Assembly (NCBI GenBank): GCA_015039465.1
Contig: MU130364.1
Location: 396,346-460,345, forward strand
From: Phlegmacium glaucopus
Lineage: Eukaryota > Basidiomycota > Agaricomycetes > Agaricales > Cortinariaceae
DNA length: 64,000 nucleotides
Direction of reading: 5' to 3'
Shown here: in pieces, positions 33,030 through 44,319 of the stretch
How positions within the stretch are numbered: the stretch's first letter is position 1
How the letters are laid out: each line of letters starts with the position of its first letter
The notes under the pieces: generated by a model
Told to the model about the DNA's origin: nothing
The model's database searches: none
What the model saw: only the letters and a program-made list of their open reading frames with translations
Program-made: the position numbers and the translations under genes

Positions 33030-33751
33030 TCAGCCACGCCGCACACCAAACCGTTGCTTGGCAGCATACTTTTGCCATCTCTGAATATCTTCTCTTTCCA
33101 AAAGAAGAGCAACTGTATAGAAATGACGAGCAAGATCTTCATTTGTTGCAACCCCATGAACGGCGGAATGACAAGGCCTGAATCCAAGATGCTCGTTTAG
33201 CAATAAAACAATGCGTGAAGTTGATCCCACCTGCATAGCCAAGCCACAGAATTGAGCATCGTCTCATGGTGCCAGCCTTTCTTTAGGACTTTGTTGTGCG
33301 TTGAACGAGGAATGAGGTGGTGATAAGTCAATGGTACTTCGCGTTCGCAAATTTCGCACTCTGTAGTCCGAGTTGAGCTCCAGATGGGAGGAGGAGAGCA
33401 AGCATGCTCTATATAGTCTGATAATGCCTTCCTCAGAAATATCAGCGTCTCTTCGGTGTCAGACGCGAGACCGTACGAAATCAGGGTATCAACAAAGGCA
33501 GTCGAAGTAATCTCCAGTGATAATGAATCGATGTCTGGAACCTCGTTTCTATTTTCGTATGTAGCCTTTATAATAGGTTGAGGTTGAGTTCTCCAGGATT
33601 CAGTGGCGAGATATGTAGCAAATTCGTCAAGTGCTGAAGTATCTGAATGATTGGGATCATTATCAGTATTCATTTCTGGATGACGGAGGAGTTGACGAGC
33701 AATAGAGTCCTTGAATAGAGAAAACTGAACTGATTCTGGGGTTTCAGCCAT
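33030..33751 (-). CDS. HNH-endonuclease-like protein
   Basis: Exons 33751-33231 and 33177-33030 (53-nt intron inside the Arg codon of WLCR) give 222 residues starting MAETPESVQFSLF. The C-terminal part has the zinc and metal-finger pattern of HNH proteins: CEICEREVPLTYHHLIPRST, then HHETMLNSVAWLCRPCHSAV. The first Cys pair, the HH, the Asn of MLNS and the final CRPCH are all present. The tail ARHFYTVALLLEREDIQRWQ is typical of a fungal family of unknown role. The N-terminal 140 residues are acidic and helical. The 12 codons before MAET are also open, but MAET is the likelier start. It is divergent from the DnaJ gene, with about 300 bp between starts. Confidence 0.75.
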
Positions 33752-34052
33752 TGTATGAGGGGATGAATGGCAATGGAGTGGTAACAAAAGGCGACGTCAA
33801 CGTGTACGGTTACATCGGAGCCGCGTTCTTGGAATTGTTCCCTGTAAAATTTATTCATGATTTTGGTGAGTGATCCTTGATAGTGGCGCTCCAAGTACAA
33901 CCTGTCCAAGGAATATAGTACATTGATAATACAACAGCTATTAGGATATCCAATCCCATCCTACAGATCCTAAGCTAGCCTCCAACAGAGACTCTGCCAC
34001 GTGATGCTAGTACTGCCAAATTCGAATTTCCCTGAGCTTATACTGAACGACA

Positions 34053-35887
34053 ATGACCTCTGCATTTCCAATCTTACCTTCACGACCTATCCTACCACAC
34101 ATTACTACAAACTGTTCAAATGTCAGATGTAACACCCCTTTAGAATTTCCTGTACCATCTCCACACCCTCGTCCAGGCACGCTGCTTCAAATCCGTTGCT
34201 TTGCATGCCAGAGTCTCTTCTCGCACGCGTTTTATCCAGGACAAGTTCCATCTTCGTCTACTTCAAATAATGCTTCTTCGAAATCAGGTTTGACTCCGCC
34301 AAGTAGTAATAATGCATCATCAGGATCAACTGGTGCTCAACCACGCAAAGGAAGGAAGATTGGAACTCAGGAACGTCCTTTGGAAACGGGGTACTATGAT
34401 ATTCTTGGTGTCCCGGTCAATGCGACCACAGACGATATTAAAAAAGCTTACAGTACGTCAACTGTCATACATATCATGTTTTGATGTCCTTGGAATCTTT
34501 TTATTGGCATTTAATTGATGACTTTTCAGGACGACTCGCCATCAGGCATCATCCAGACAAAAATCCGGACGATCCATTGGCCGAAGAACGATTTAAAGAA
34601 ATTGCCATTGCCTATCAAACCTTATCCGATGATACACTACGGCGGAAATATAATGAGTTTGGTCCGAAGGAAAGTGCACCTGAAGGAGGGTATGTCGATC
34701 CGGAGGAAGTTTTTGGTGCTATATTCGGTGGCGAACGATTTGTCCCTATCATTGGCAACATCAGTCTGGCGCGGGATATGAAAACTGCTCTGCAAGAAGC
34801 AGAGGATGCTGAAGCTGATGGCGAGGAAAACGACGGCCGACTGCGATTGAAGGATGCGAAAGGCAGGGAGATATTAACCCCTGAAGAGAAAGCGAAGAAG
34901 GAAGAAAAGGAAAGAATAAAAGCGGAGAAGGATAAGCAAAAGGCAGCAGAGGCAAGTATTTCTCTCCCTCTTGATCGTGTCAGAAATCAATGTTTTCCAA
35001 GAATAGAAAGCGGCTGCAAGAGCGCAGAGGGTCAATAAACTTGTCGAGAACTTGGCGCGTAAGCTGGGGATCTTTACAGAATCGGCTACGGGACCCAATG
35101 ATCCTGACGTGTCGATGAGTTGGAGGACAATTTGTTCATTAGAAGCCGAGTGGGTTTTCTTTATTCGCTTGTTTTCTTGTCATAGTGTCTGACATTCTGC
35201 CTTGGCCTCTTTCAAGAGACCTAAAACGAGAATCTTACGGTGTCGAACTCCTACAAGCGATTGGTTTTGTTTATGTTGCCAAAGCGAAACATCATCTGGC
35301 AACATACCAAACGTTCCTTGGCGTTGGTGGATGGCTACATAATGTACAAGGCAAATATCATGTTTTTAGCGAAACGTACGAGACACTTTTCTGCCTCCTT
35401 TTTTCGAGTTGAAATTAACTTTTTTTTAAGGGTTTCAACACTCCGAGCAGCTATTGAACTCAAGGCAGTATTCGATCAAATACAAGCTGCCGAGAAAGCA
35501 GGGAATCTCACCCCAGAGGACAAGAAACGACTTGAGGAACAAGCTGCTGAGAAGGGCCTTCAGGCATTGTTCAAGGTATGGTGTTTTCTTATACTGTATA
35601 AATTTCGTTCTTACTCACGATCAATGTTTTAGGGCACAAAACTCGAAGTAGAGTCGATCCTGCGTGAGACGTGTGAGCGTGTATTAGAAGACCCTACTAT
35701 CACGCGAGACAAGGCACAGTTACGCGCTGTGGCTCTTCAAATGCTCGGAGAGGCATATATGAATGTGAAGAAAGCGGAGCCGGGGAAGCCTGATGACAGC
35801 GATTATGTGAAGATTGAGACGAAGCAGAGTCGGGCAAGAGATGGTGGTGCTGATGTCAATCAGGATGGTCGCGGAGGCGGTCGATGA
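34053..35887 (+). CDS. DnaJ co-chaperone with DnaJ-X-type C-terminal domain
   Basis: Exons 34053-34452, 34530-34951, 35007-35149, 35217-35375, 35431-35575 and 35633-35887 give 507 residues. The N-terminus has two CxxC-like motifs (CSNVRC, CFAC), perhaps a zinc ribbon. The J domain follows at about 112-180 ([35 protein letters not shown]) with the HPD triad intact. After a Lys/Glu-rich coiled stretch comes the X domain of the CAJ1/DJP1 group ([48 protein letters not shown]). Such proteins stimulate Hsp70; yeast Djp1 helps peroxisomal and mitochondrial import. The second intron is GC-AG (GAG|GCAAGT). Confidence 0.92.
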
Positions 35888-36148
35888 GGGGAACATGCTC
35901 CACGCTACCTTTGTCTTTTTTTCCCCTCAGTGATTAGAGAAAGATCACATAAACGCTGTGTATCTATTCATGTACTTCCAGAGCTTTCGTACTTACGTTC
36001 CTTTTTGTGATACCTTACGTTCCTTCAATAATGATAATCATGACGAATGCATAGACAATATTTACGAGATGAACTAGCACTTGCAAATATTCCCCCTTGT
36101 CTATCTGAAAACGATCCCTCTAAAGGTCTGATCTGGTTGCTACGAAGG

Positions 36149-37811
36149 TTATTGCTTTGCTAGCTCCTCGGCAGCATCAGCAGCATCGGATGGGCCTGCA
36201 GGCTCAGGACCTTCAGCGGCTGGTTTCGGTTTTTTGCCTATTCCCGGTGGGGGCGGATGGTAGACTTTCTCCTATGAAGGAACAAGGGAACAAGGGGTCA
36301 TCATCCAACAAAAGCAAAAATAGAATAAAATCAAACAGGAGAGAATGAACGAACCTTCTTCTTCTTCTTTTCAACATTAGCATTAGGATCTGGGTAAGCT
36401 AATTGGGCGATCCTTTGCCAATCCTCGTTCTCCCGGAAAGCTTTTCCGATAGGCTCAAGAAGCCTCACGATGCCGTTTGCCACCGATGTCTTTAGATCTT
36501 TCGGATGAAGCACTTTGTTCTCGAAATCTGCCTTGATGTCATCGAAGCACTTGTAGTGCGTCGAACCACCAAATTTCTCATCGCGTTCAATGGAGAACAC
36601 TGTATCAGCCGGTGCGTCGTCCGATATGAAAGGTCTCTGATCCCCTAAACCTTCTTCAAGGAGTGTATTACCAGCCTCCGCTTGACGATCAAGACGAAGC
36701 AGACTGATCGGAATGAGTACGACTTCGAGGAAGGATAGGACTCCGTTCTTTTCGACGTTCCCTTCTTCACAAAATGCAGATTTGAGTTTCTTTCGAACGA
36801 GTTCGGGACTATCCAAGAAATCGATTTTGGAATTGGCATCTGAGGAGGACATTTTGTCTCCTACTAAACCGGGGACCATGGCGTTCATCAGATGGGCACG
36901 TTTGGCGTAGCCGAGTTTGGGGAGGTAGAGTTCGGCAAATGTGAAAATTTTACGCTGATTGTTTTGGGGGATTTAGAATGAGAAAGATGATATTTCCCAA
37001 CATGAAGTAGGGGGGAAACTTACTTGATCGACACCACCAAATTGAAAGTCGACATCCAGGTACTGTTCGTCAAGAGCCTGAAGACCAGGGTATAACAGGC
37101 CACTCAGAAGTGGGCTTTCCACTTGCTTTACCACTTCTGCTCCAGCCTTTTTTGCATCGTGCTCCGATACAGTTGCGCAGAGTTTGTAGTTGTCGAGATT
37201 GTATTCTTTTGTTAGTTGGTAAGACGATCCTTCTACGAAACGTAGTGCAGATGTTGGTATTCCGAGGGATTTGAATACAGCCATAAGAAGGTATTTGTAG
37301 TATTTTGTACGATGGGTCACAAGGTCTAGAGGGGCTTTCATGTTATCCAAGAAGGCGTGGACATCTAAAGAGGTTGCTGTGAGCTCAAAGGTGCTGAACA
37401 TCGACAAGCCCTAATTGACCTGCGAGCAAGATTGTAACCTGATCCCCGAACATTAAGAAAATCCATTGACGATTAAGCACTTGGGAAAAAAACGTACATG
37501 AACACCTGCACGAAGGAAATCCGCGATCTTGGCCAATGGAACAAAGTAACCGATATGCGCTAGACACGAGAATATTGAATACCGAGAAGATAGTTTTGAG
37601 TTGTTTTCACGTACGTCTTCCCGTTGGAGCCGTTCCTATATGTCAAAAGAACAAAAAACTCAGAGTCGGCTGTTTAGAGATGTATTATGTACGCGCCCCA
37701 GTAACATTTTGGTTGACGTCCTTCTGCAAGGATGGCTTTTATAGAATCACCGCCTAGCACTTCCTGTAGTCTGCGAGTTATGAGATCGTATTTCTCCTCA
37801 GGTGTGGCCAT
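36149..37811 (-). CDS. TYS1: Cytoplasmic tyrosyl-tRNA synthetase
   Basis: Exons 37811-37697, 37635-37615, 37559-37498, 37438-37420, 37364-37024, 36954-36355 and 36271-36149 give 426 residues. The N-terminus [20 protein letters not shown] leads to [20 protein letters not shown], the class I HIGH-type signature. The tyrosine-pocket region follows ([15 protein letters not shown], then [12 protein letters not shown]) and the KMSSS loop in [16 protein letters not shown]. The C-terminus is a Lys-run and Pro/Ala-rich tail without the EMAP-like domain of animal enzymes. It charges tRNA-Tyr. Two exons are tiny (21 and 19 nt), and the first intron needs a GC donor (GG|GCGCGT) to keep frame. Confidence 0.95.
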
Positions 37812-38130
37812 TAGATATCGATGGTTTTCAGCTCGAGAGATCTTATCAATTTCAAGTTACAACTCTGACTCGATCAATCACATGATCTTCTCAGGACACT
37901 TCAGCGGAATCACAGGTTAGATAGAGCTTCAGATCAAGTAACATTGTAAAAATTATTTACGGTATACAGTACAGAAAATCCGAGGTGTGAAATATGTAGT
38001 GCTACTAGTGGAAGCCACCAGGTTTATCATGACAGTAACCAACGCAATACCTTGTCAACCCTTGCATGTACTGGCCAGTGTTTAGGATGTATTTGGGAGA
38101 ACCTTCTTTGCCATTTTAGATGTGGAGGGA

Positions 38131-38229
38131 ATGCAATGTCAGGAGGGAATTCAATGTCAGGAGGGAATTCAATGCCAGGAAGGAAGTCAATGTCAGGAAG
38201 GAATTCGATGCCAGGAAGGAATTCAATGT
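38131..38229. repeat. 18-bp minisatellite, about five units
   Basis: Units of TCAATGTCAGGAGGGAAT and variants (CAGGAAGGAAT, CAATGCC) repeat with an 18-bp period. On the minus strand they would encode a hexapeptide I-E-F-(L/P)-P-(G/D). They lie just beyond the last certain exon of NACHT copy 1, in either its final exon or its 3' UTR. The equivalent place beside NACHT copy 2 (about 45205) has the flanks but no array. Confidence 0.8.
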
Positions 38230-38302
38230 CACATTTCTTCAATCCGAGTGCATACAGCGTCATCGCCGAATTCATAAAAAACAACATTCAATATAAACTC
38301 AC

Positions 38303-40560
38303 CTCTGAATAAGCCTGCACCACTGGCTTCAAACGCAATTCAATGTCCTCGTCTATGCTGAGTCTGTCCTTGAACGGGCCTCGAAGGAGGGCGAAGAGAG
38401 AGTGCAAAGGAGATGCCATGGACAGTAACATCGCCATTGATTCAAGAGCTGAATAAGGGTCTTCCCTCATGGCTAAGACCCTCGTTCGCGGAAGATCCGG
38501 ATTCCTGGGTAGGGTATCCACCAAAGCGTCTTCTAGATAAAACAGGTATCGAATGCATTTTAATGCAGCATGGGCATAGACCTTGCCATGTACATGGTAT
38601 TTGCCAGACCTATTACGATCCCCGAAAAAATTGGTGAATAATTTACAGTGTGCTTCTCCTTCCCGGGTGCTACTAGGTTCGAGCAAAAAATAGCTGTGGA
38701 GAACATCAGGATACTCAGGCATCCTTAAAATCTCACGAGCCCAATTTCGATGGAAGATTAAGATCACAGCAATAGCCACACCACTATCTTGGAATCTATA
38801 TTTGTTAAGCCCAGCAAGAAGGGATTGGTCCCAAAGATCTCGGACGTGTCTGAAAAGTCTGCCACTCGTGTCGGCCTGAGTAGTACAGTTGTTATTAACA
38901 ATGCAAATTTGATAAATAAAATCGCGCACTTTTTCCAGCCACTCAAACAGCAGGACATCCAGATGGTTGTCACTGAGACGAAGGGATTGTCCGAACCATT
39001 CCTGAAGATTGCTTTGCATGAGATCGCCTCTGAGGCTTTCAGAGTCTGTAGAAGCCCGAGAACAATGATACGCAAAGCTCAGAGTCGAATATGGTGTCGC
39101 TATGTCATTGATTGTGCTTGATTGCCACTTGTTCATGGATGTACTGATTCGAGGTAAACAACGTTGGACTATATCCGTGTGAACCATCACTTCATCAAGA
39201 TAATAATTTCCGGACCGTAGTTTGTCCACGAGAAAGTCATTTAGTGAAGCATGAAACATTCGTATTGGGTCATTGTTGGCCGTGGGTGGAGGGATATTGA
39301 GGATGGAGTGAAGCTCGGATAAACAGAGGTGTACTTCTCCTTGGTCTAAACCGAATAGACATTCAAGGAATTCCGGGGTGGGCCGACCATTCCGATGGAA
39401 TAGTATAAATCCTATTATCTGAAGGGCACCAGAGATGTTTTCGACACAAGAGAATATATGGGTATACAATGCATCCAATTCTTTGTAGGGAGCATCCGAG
39501 TCGCCGCCGACAGGGATTAATCCGATAATGATATCCAATCGCTTCATGGGCCTGTGCTTGGGAGAATCGAGGTAGTTCATGACTGTAGAAGCATAAATAA
39601 ATTGCCCCGAAGACTTTTGGATGAGTCGATCAATGATCTCTGCAGGTGGCCAGGACTTTGAAATGAATGTGGCAAGTGGGTGATTCTCCTTAATCTCCTC
39701 GAATCGACTTAGGAGAAACTCCTTGATGTCGGCATCTGGATGATAAGAGTTATCTAAGACAATGTGATGGGAGGAGTGAGATATGGCGTTGAAAGCATTG
39801 CGGATATGTGGTTCAGGACGGCTAGCAACAAAAAGGATTAATGGGACCCGGTGACACAAAAGAGCTGTCGAGAGAGTATGGATAATTGAGCGCTGGATTG
39901 AATGGCCATTACATTCATCAAGACCATCTATGAGGATAAGCCTTGGCCATTTTTCGGCGATGGCGAGCGTGACAATGGAGCGCGCATGTTCCAGAGGAAG
40001 GATAATGAGAGCTTCTACTTGGATTTCCAAAGCCTTGTCGAATATGGCGGGGTCAAGCTGGACCGCAGACTCAATGAAAGGTCGAGTCTCTGGGATTGCA
40101 ACTGCAAGCTGATATGCAATTGAAGCCATTAGGCGCTTCTCGTTATTCCGTGACCTTGATGCCCTAACGAAGAAAAAACTAGCAACGAGGAGGCCTAGTT
40201 TCGCGCACATTTCTGCAATAGTTTGAGCAATTGCTGATTTCCCAGCTCCAGCAGGTCCATAGAGCCATAAAATATCCTTCAATTCAGCCACCGACAAATC
40301 CTGTATCCAGCGCATAATGTCGTCTAAGACGGCTAATCGGGTCTTTGGATGGCATTTTGGGGCATCGAAGCGCTCTCCAGAGTTATGGAAAGCATCTATT
40401 GCGATCTTCCCATGAAGTATATCGAATCCTAGTTAAAGTCAGGTTATGTGCCGCTACTAGTAGAAATAAGCGCCCATAACTCACCTTTAGATTGGATATC
40501 ACCACTGGTTACAAATGTACTTCCTTGAATTAGACTATCTTTTACGATGAAAGGCATCAT
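38303..40560 (-). CDS. NACHT-domain ATPase (NLR-like), copy 1
   Basis: Exon 1 (40560-40485, MMPFIVKDSLIQGSTFVTSG) joins exon 2 (40428-38303) through GFDILHGKIAIDAFHNSGE, RFDAPKCHPKTR, the usual lead-in of Agaricomycete NACHT proteins. Walker A is LYGPAGAGKSAIAQ (about residues 82-95) and Walker B is LILIDGLDECNG (about 190). HIVLDNSYHPDADIKEFL and SSGQFIYASTVMNYLDSPKH follow, as in STAND NTPases. There is no recognisable N-terminal effector and no C-terminal repeat array, so it may be a minimal or adaptor-like NLR. Exon 2 ends at a GTGAGT donor after SE; any last exon downstream is uncertain. Such proteins are proposed to act in fungal self/non-self recognition. Confidence 0.82.
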
Positions 40561-41934
40561 GGAAAGGATGGCGCTGGGAATATAGTAGATTTCAGATATG
40601 TGGCAGCCGACCTATGCCTGTCGATCTAATCCGCCTCCCCTGTTAATCTAGGTGTTGGATAACGCAGCTGTGTGTAACAATAGTAGGGAAAATAAACATA
40701 CCTCAGTGTCAGAAAGAAGATGACAACTGAGGAAAAGGAAATCGTAGGAGCGAAAGGCACACGATTGCTGAGCGCTGAGTAGTACACGTCAATGTTCACA
40801 TGATGGAAAGAAAAGGACTCTAACCACCTGCTCGGAGCGAAAAGGAAGCCTTTCATAGCCGAAAACGGGATGCCAGTGGCACCCCCTGAAATGGAATTGC
40901 GCGCAACGGCTAAATGGCTAGAGTAGTTACGAGTTCCCTTTAGCCTACTAGGGGCTCGTTCTTATAAGCGGATGCGGCTTTCAAAGGTAATGCAAGACTT
41001 GCCGGTAACTTCCGTGATTGCACGTGTTGATGGTGATGCCTTGTTTGCCGCGCGAAAACAATTTACTCATCAATCCCTGGTGTCTTTAAGAAACTCAACA
41101 CTCATGAAGATGCTATAAAAATACCAGTATAGTTTATTAATTTGATTTGAAGGGACTAGTATATGCCACACAGAGTGATGGCCCTCACCCACAAGTGGGT
41201 GGGAAGGGAAAGGGAAAAGAAAGAGAAGGAAGAAGAAGGGAAGAGAAGTGAAGAATGATGGTAAGCACAATGAATCAATGCAGTGAGCCAGAGCCGTAAA
41301 AGAGAGAGGTGAGAAGAACTGGATGTTGACAAATACATCAGCAAACTCCGATTTTTGTCATAGTGAGTTATAGGCTTACTTATAGCAAAATATAGTAAGG
41401 TATAGCATGGGTCCCTATCTCTGTAGTAGTGACGTTAAGGCTCAGCTCAGCCTGGATAGTAGGTAATTACGCAAATTGAACAACTGGTGATGGGGGATTG
41501 AGTTCAAGGTAGAGGCCTTTATGTGTATAAGGGCCTCAGGGTTCAAAGTTGGCTAGAAGACTTTAGAATATTCCATCAATTCTTGTTATGTAATTGATGG
41601 AATATTCTAGCTAATGAACCCTTGAAGCTGTTTACACATATATAAAGGCCCTCACTTTGTGCTGAATCCCCCCACTAGTCATTGCTAGTCATCATTTAAT
41701 TTACATAATTAGTTTAAAATGAAATGTATATTATGTAGGCTTTTGAGTTTCCAGAGGTTTCCAGGTTTCCAGAGGTTTCCATAGACAGATTTTTTAAGAG
41801 GTTTCTGCAAAAAGGGACATAAGTTTCCAGATGTTGAGGTTTTCAAGGTTTTCTGAGATTTCCAGAGGTTTTTGAGGTTGTGGAAACCTCAGAAACTTTT
41901 TGGACATCTTCCTGATGCAGGGTTTCTAGAAAAA
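40561..41934. other. Intergenic; purine tract and a foldback element
   Basis: No gene seen. A purine-rich strand (GGGAAAGGGAAAAGAAAGAG...) spans 41200-41255. Positions 41745-41905 repeat GAGGTTTCCAG-type words in both orientations. Confidence 0.4.
41492..41673. mobile_element. Foldback MITE-like element, about 182 bp
   Basis: The two halves are near-complements: GGGGGATTGAGTTCA, GGGCCTCAGGGTTC and AGAATATTCCATCAATT on the left; AATTGATGGAATATTCT, GAACCCTTGA and GCTGAATCCCCCC on the right. The flanks ACTGGTGA and ACTAGTCA are an imperfect 8-bp match, perhaps an eroded target duplication. It is non-coding. Confidence 0.65.
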
Positions 41935-42524
41935 ACAGGTATCAAATGCATTTCAACGCTGCATGGGCATAGGCCTTGCCATTTACATGGTATTTGCCAG
42001 ACCTTTTACAATCCCCAAAGAAATCGGTGAATATTTTATGGTGTGCTTCTCCTTCCCGGGTGCTAGTTGGCTTGACTAAAATATAGCTGTGGAGCACATC
42101 AGGATATTCGGGCATCCCTGAAATTCAAGAGCCCAGCGCTGAGGGAACATTAAGATTACAGCAAGATCTACTCCTTTATCCTGGAATACATACTTGTTGA
42201 GCTCAGTAAGAAGGGATTGATCCCAAAGATCTCGGACGTGTCTGAGAAGTCTGCCACTCGTGTCAGCCTGAGTAGTACAGCTGTTATTGATAATGCAGAT
42301 TTAATAAACAAAGTCGCGCACTTTTTCCAGCCACTCAAACAGCAGGACATCCAGATGGTTGTCACTGAGACGAAGGGATTGTCCGAACCATTCCTGAAGC
42401 CATAGTTTGTCCACAAGGAAGTCACCTAGTGAAGCATGGAACACTCGTATTGGGTTATCATTGGCTGTGGGTGAAGGGATATTGAGGATGGAATGAAGCT
42501 CAGATAAACAGAGATGTACTTCTC

Positions 42525-43101
42525 TGTTAAGTTCGAGAACTCTGTTCTGGAGTTTTGGATGGAGTAACGGACGGAGTAACGGAACGGAGTCACGGAAAGG
42601 ATAGGACTTAGCCTCAGCTTATGTGCTGTGCTACCCAGAACCTTCGTGTCCTAATTTCGGAGTAAGACGGAGCGGAGCGGAACCGGAAGTTGCAAAGAAC
42701 TTAGAGGAAGACCAAGAGTGGGAAACTAAGTCGATATTCGAACTGAGGAAAACATACAAGTTTCGAGTACTTAAATATAAAAGGAATAGCATCCGAAATA
42801 TAAAATATAAATATAAATGCTGCGTTCTGCTCCTGGAAGGTCCTGCATTCTTGGGGTGAATAATCCATAGCTGGTGTGCTGACTGATGGTGGGAAAGTGA
42901 TGACAAAAATAGTGGTTGTGACAAAGATGTGGAAATGAGTTTGGAGTAACGTCGGAAGAGCCGGAATACTACGGGAAAGTCTCGGAGTTGGACATAGAAG
43001 GAGTAAATCTGGAGGCAAGGGAAAGTACTGGAACAGAGTACGGACTACCGGAGACAACTCCGACGGAGTCGGACCGGAGTAACGTATGACGGAACGTAAC
43101 A
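42525..43101. mobile_element. Solo LTR (577 bp) of a retrotransposon
   Basis: Begins TGTTAAGTTCG and ends GGAACGTAACA, with TG...CA ends. It is flanked by a perfect 5-bp target duplication TTCTC (42520-42524 and 43102-43106). NACHT copies 1 and 2 show the unbroken target (GTACTTCTCCTTGG). The interior has a TATA-like AAATATAAAAGGAATAG near 42775. The rest of the retroelement has been lost, presumably by LTR-LTR recombination. Confidence 0.9.
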
Positions 43102-43549
43102 TTCTCCTTGGTCTAAACCGAATAGACATTCAAGGAATTCCGGGGTGGGGCGGCCAGTTTGATGGAATAGTATAAATCCTATTATCTGAAGAGCACCGGT
43201 GATGTTTTCAACACAAGAGGAGATATGGGTATACAATGCATCCAATTCTGTGTAGGGAGTATCGTCGATGACAGAGATTAATCCGATAATGATATCCAAT
43301 CGCTTCATGGGCTTGTGTTTGGGAGAATCGAGGCATCGAAGCGCTCTGGAAAGCATCTATTGCGATCTTCCCATGAAGGATATCAAATCCTAGTCTCGGT
43401 CAGGTTCATCAGTAAATCCTGGTTGGCCATTTGTAGCATGGTCTCCTTGTTTGTACCTGTGTACCATGGGTCCCTCGGTTTGTAGCGGTATGTACCCTTG
43501 TTACGAGTCCTATAAATAGGACTCGTTCTTTTATGGAGCGGTCTCCACG

Positions 43550-44319
43550 AGGACCCCGGGCAATACCAGAAAATGCCAGATCCCTATCCGGACAAGATTT
43601 GATACATTTTGACGTTTAGGCCAGGTCCAATTCGGACAAAAATTGGCCAAAAAACGGAGAAGGCCAGAGTCTCAATCCGGACAAATTTGGCCTCGAAGTC
43701 AATGGCCAGATCCGTTATCCGGACTATAATGGCGCAATGGATAATATAATCTTGGATAATTTGTATAACTCCCCGCCAGCACTATTTTTAAATACCTTTT
43801 AGTCGGTTGATTGTAAATTTCACGGTGAATCCTGGTACAATTTCTCACTATTCCCCCTTTTCAATTTTTATCTTTGCTTGACACCAAAGTTCGTGATTCC
43901 GGGGCCCTCTGTTGAATTATTAGCACTTGATATGACCTGGTTCCGAGTACTTCAAGGCAGCAAGAAAGAACTAAAGGTAAGCAGCTCTCTCGAAAGCGCG
44001 GATTTCTCAAGGATGGTGGTGGAGGTCATTGTGAGTTTGTTGTGAGTGTCGATACAAAATTTAGTTAATTAACTATATTTTCACGTAGATGACCTTCTGG
44101 GGGATTTCCAAGCGCCAGAAATGATTTTTTGGCACCTAGGAGGCTGCGTCGGTCAATCCGGACAAATTTCAGCCAAAAAATGGCCAGATCCCGATATCCG
44201 GACAAAAACCAAAATTTTGGGAGGAAGCCAGGTCCCATCCGGACAAAAACAGCCAAATTGTGTCCGGACGAAAACCCCATTTTCGGGATCTGGCATTTTC
44301 TGGTATTGCCCGGGGTCCT
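43550..44319. mobile_element. hAT-type element, family F, copy 2 (770 bp)
   Basis: Ends start AGGACCCCGGGCAATACCAG and stay perfectly inverted for over 30 bp. The 8-bp target duplication TCTCCACG is at 43542-43549 and 44320-44327. The interior is dense in ATCCGGACAAA and its relatives. It shares the first 15 terminal bases with the element at 12778-13461 but then differs, so these are two subfamilies. No transposase is seen. Confidence 0.92.

Noticed and set aside
39902..40123. Plus-strand frames inside the NACHT and MFS genes
   Set aside because: They are antisense or out-of-frame shadows of strongly supported genes.
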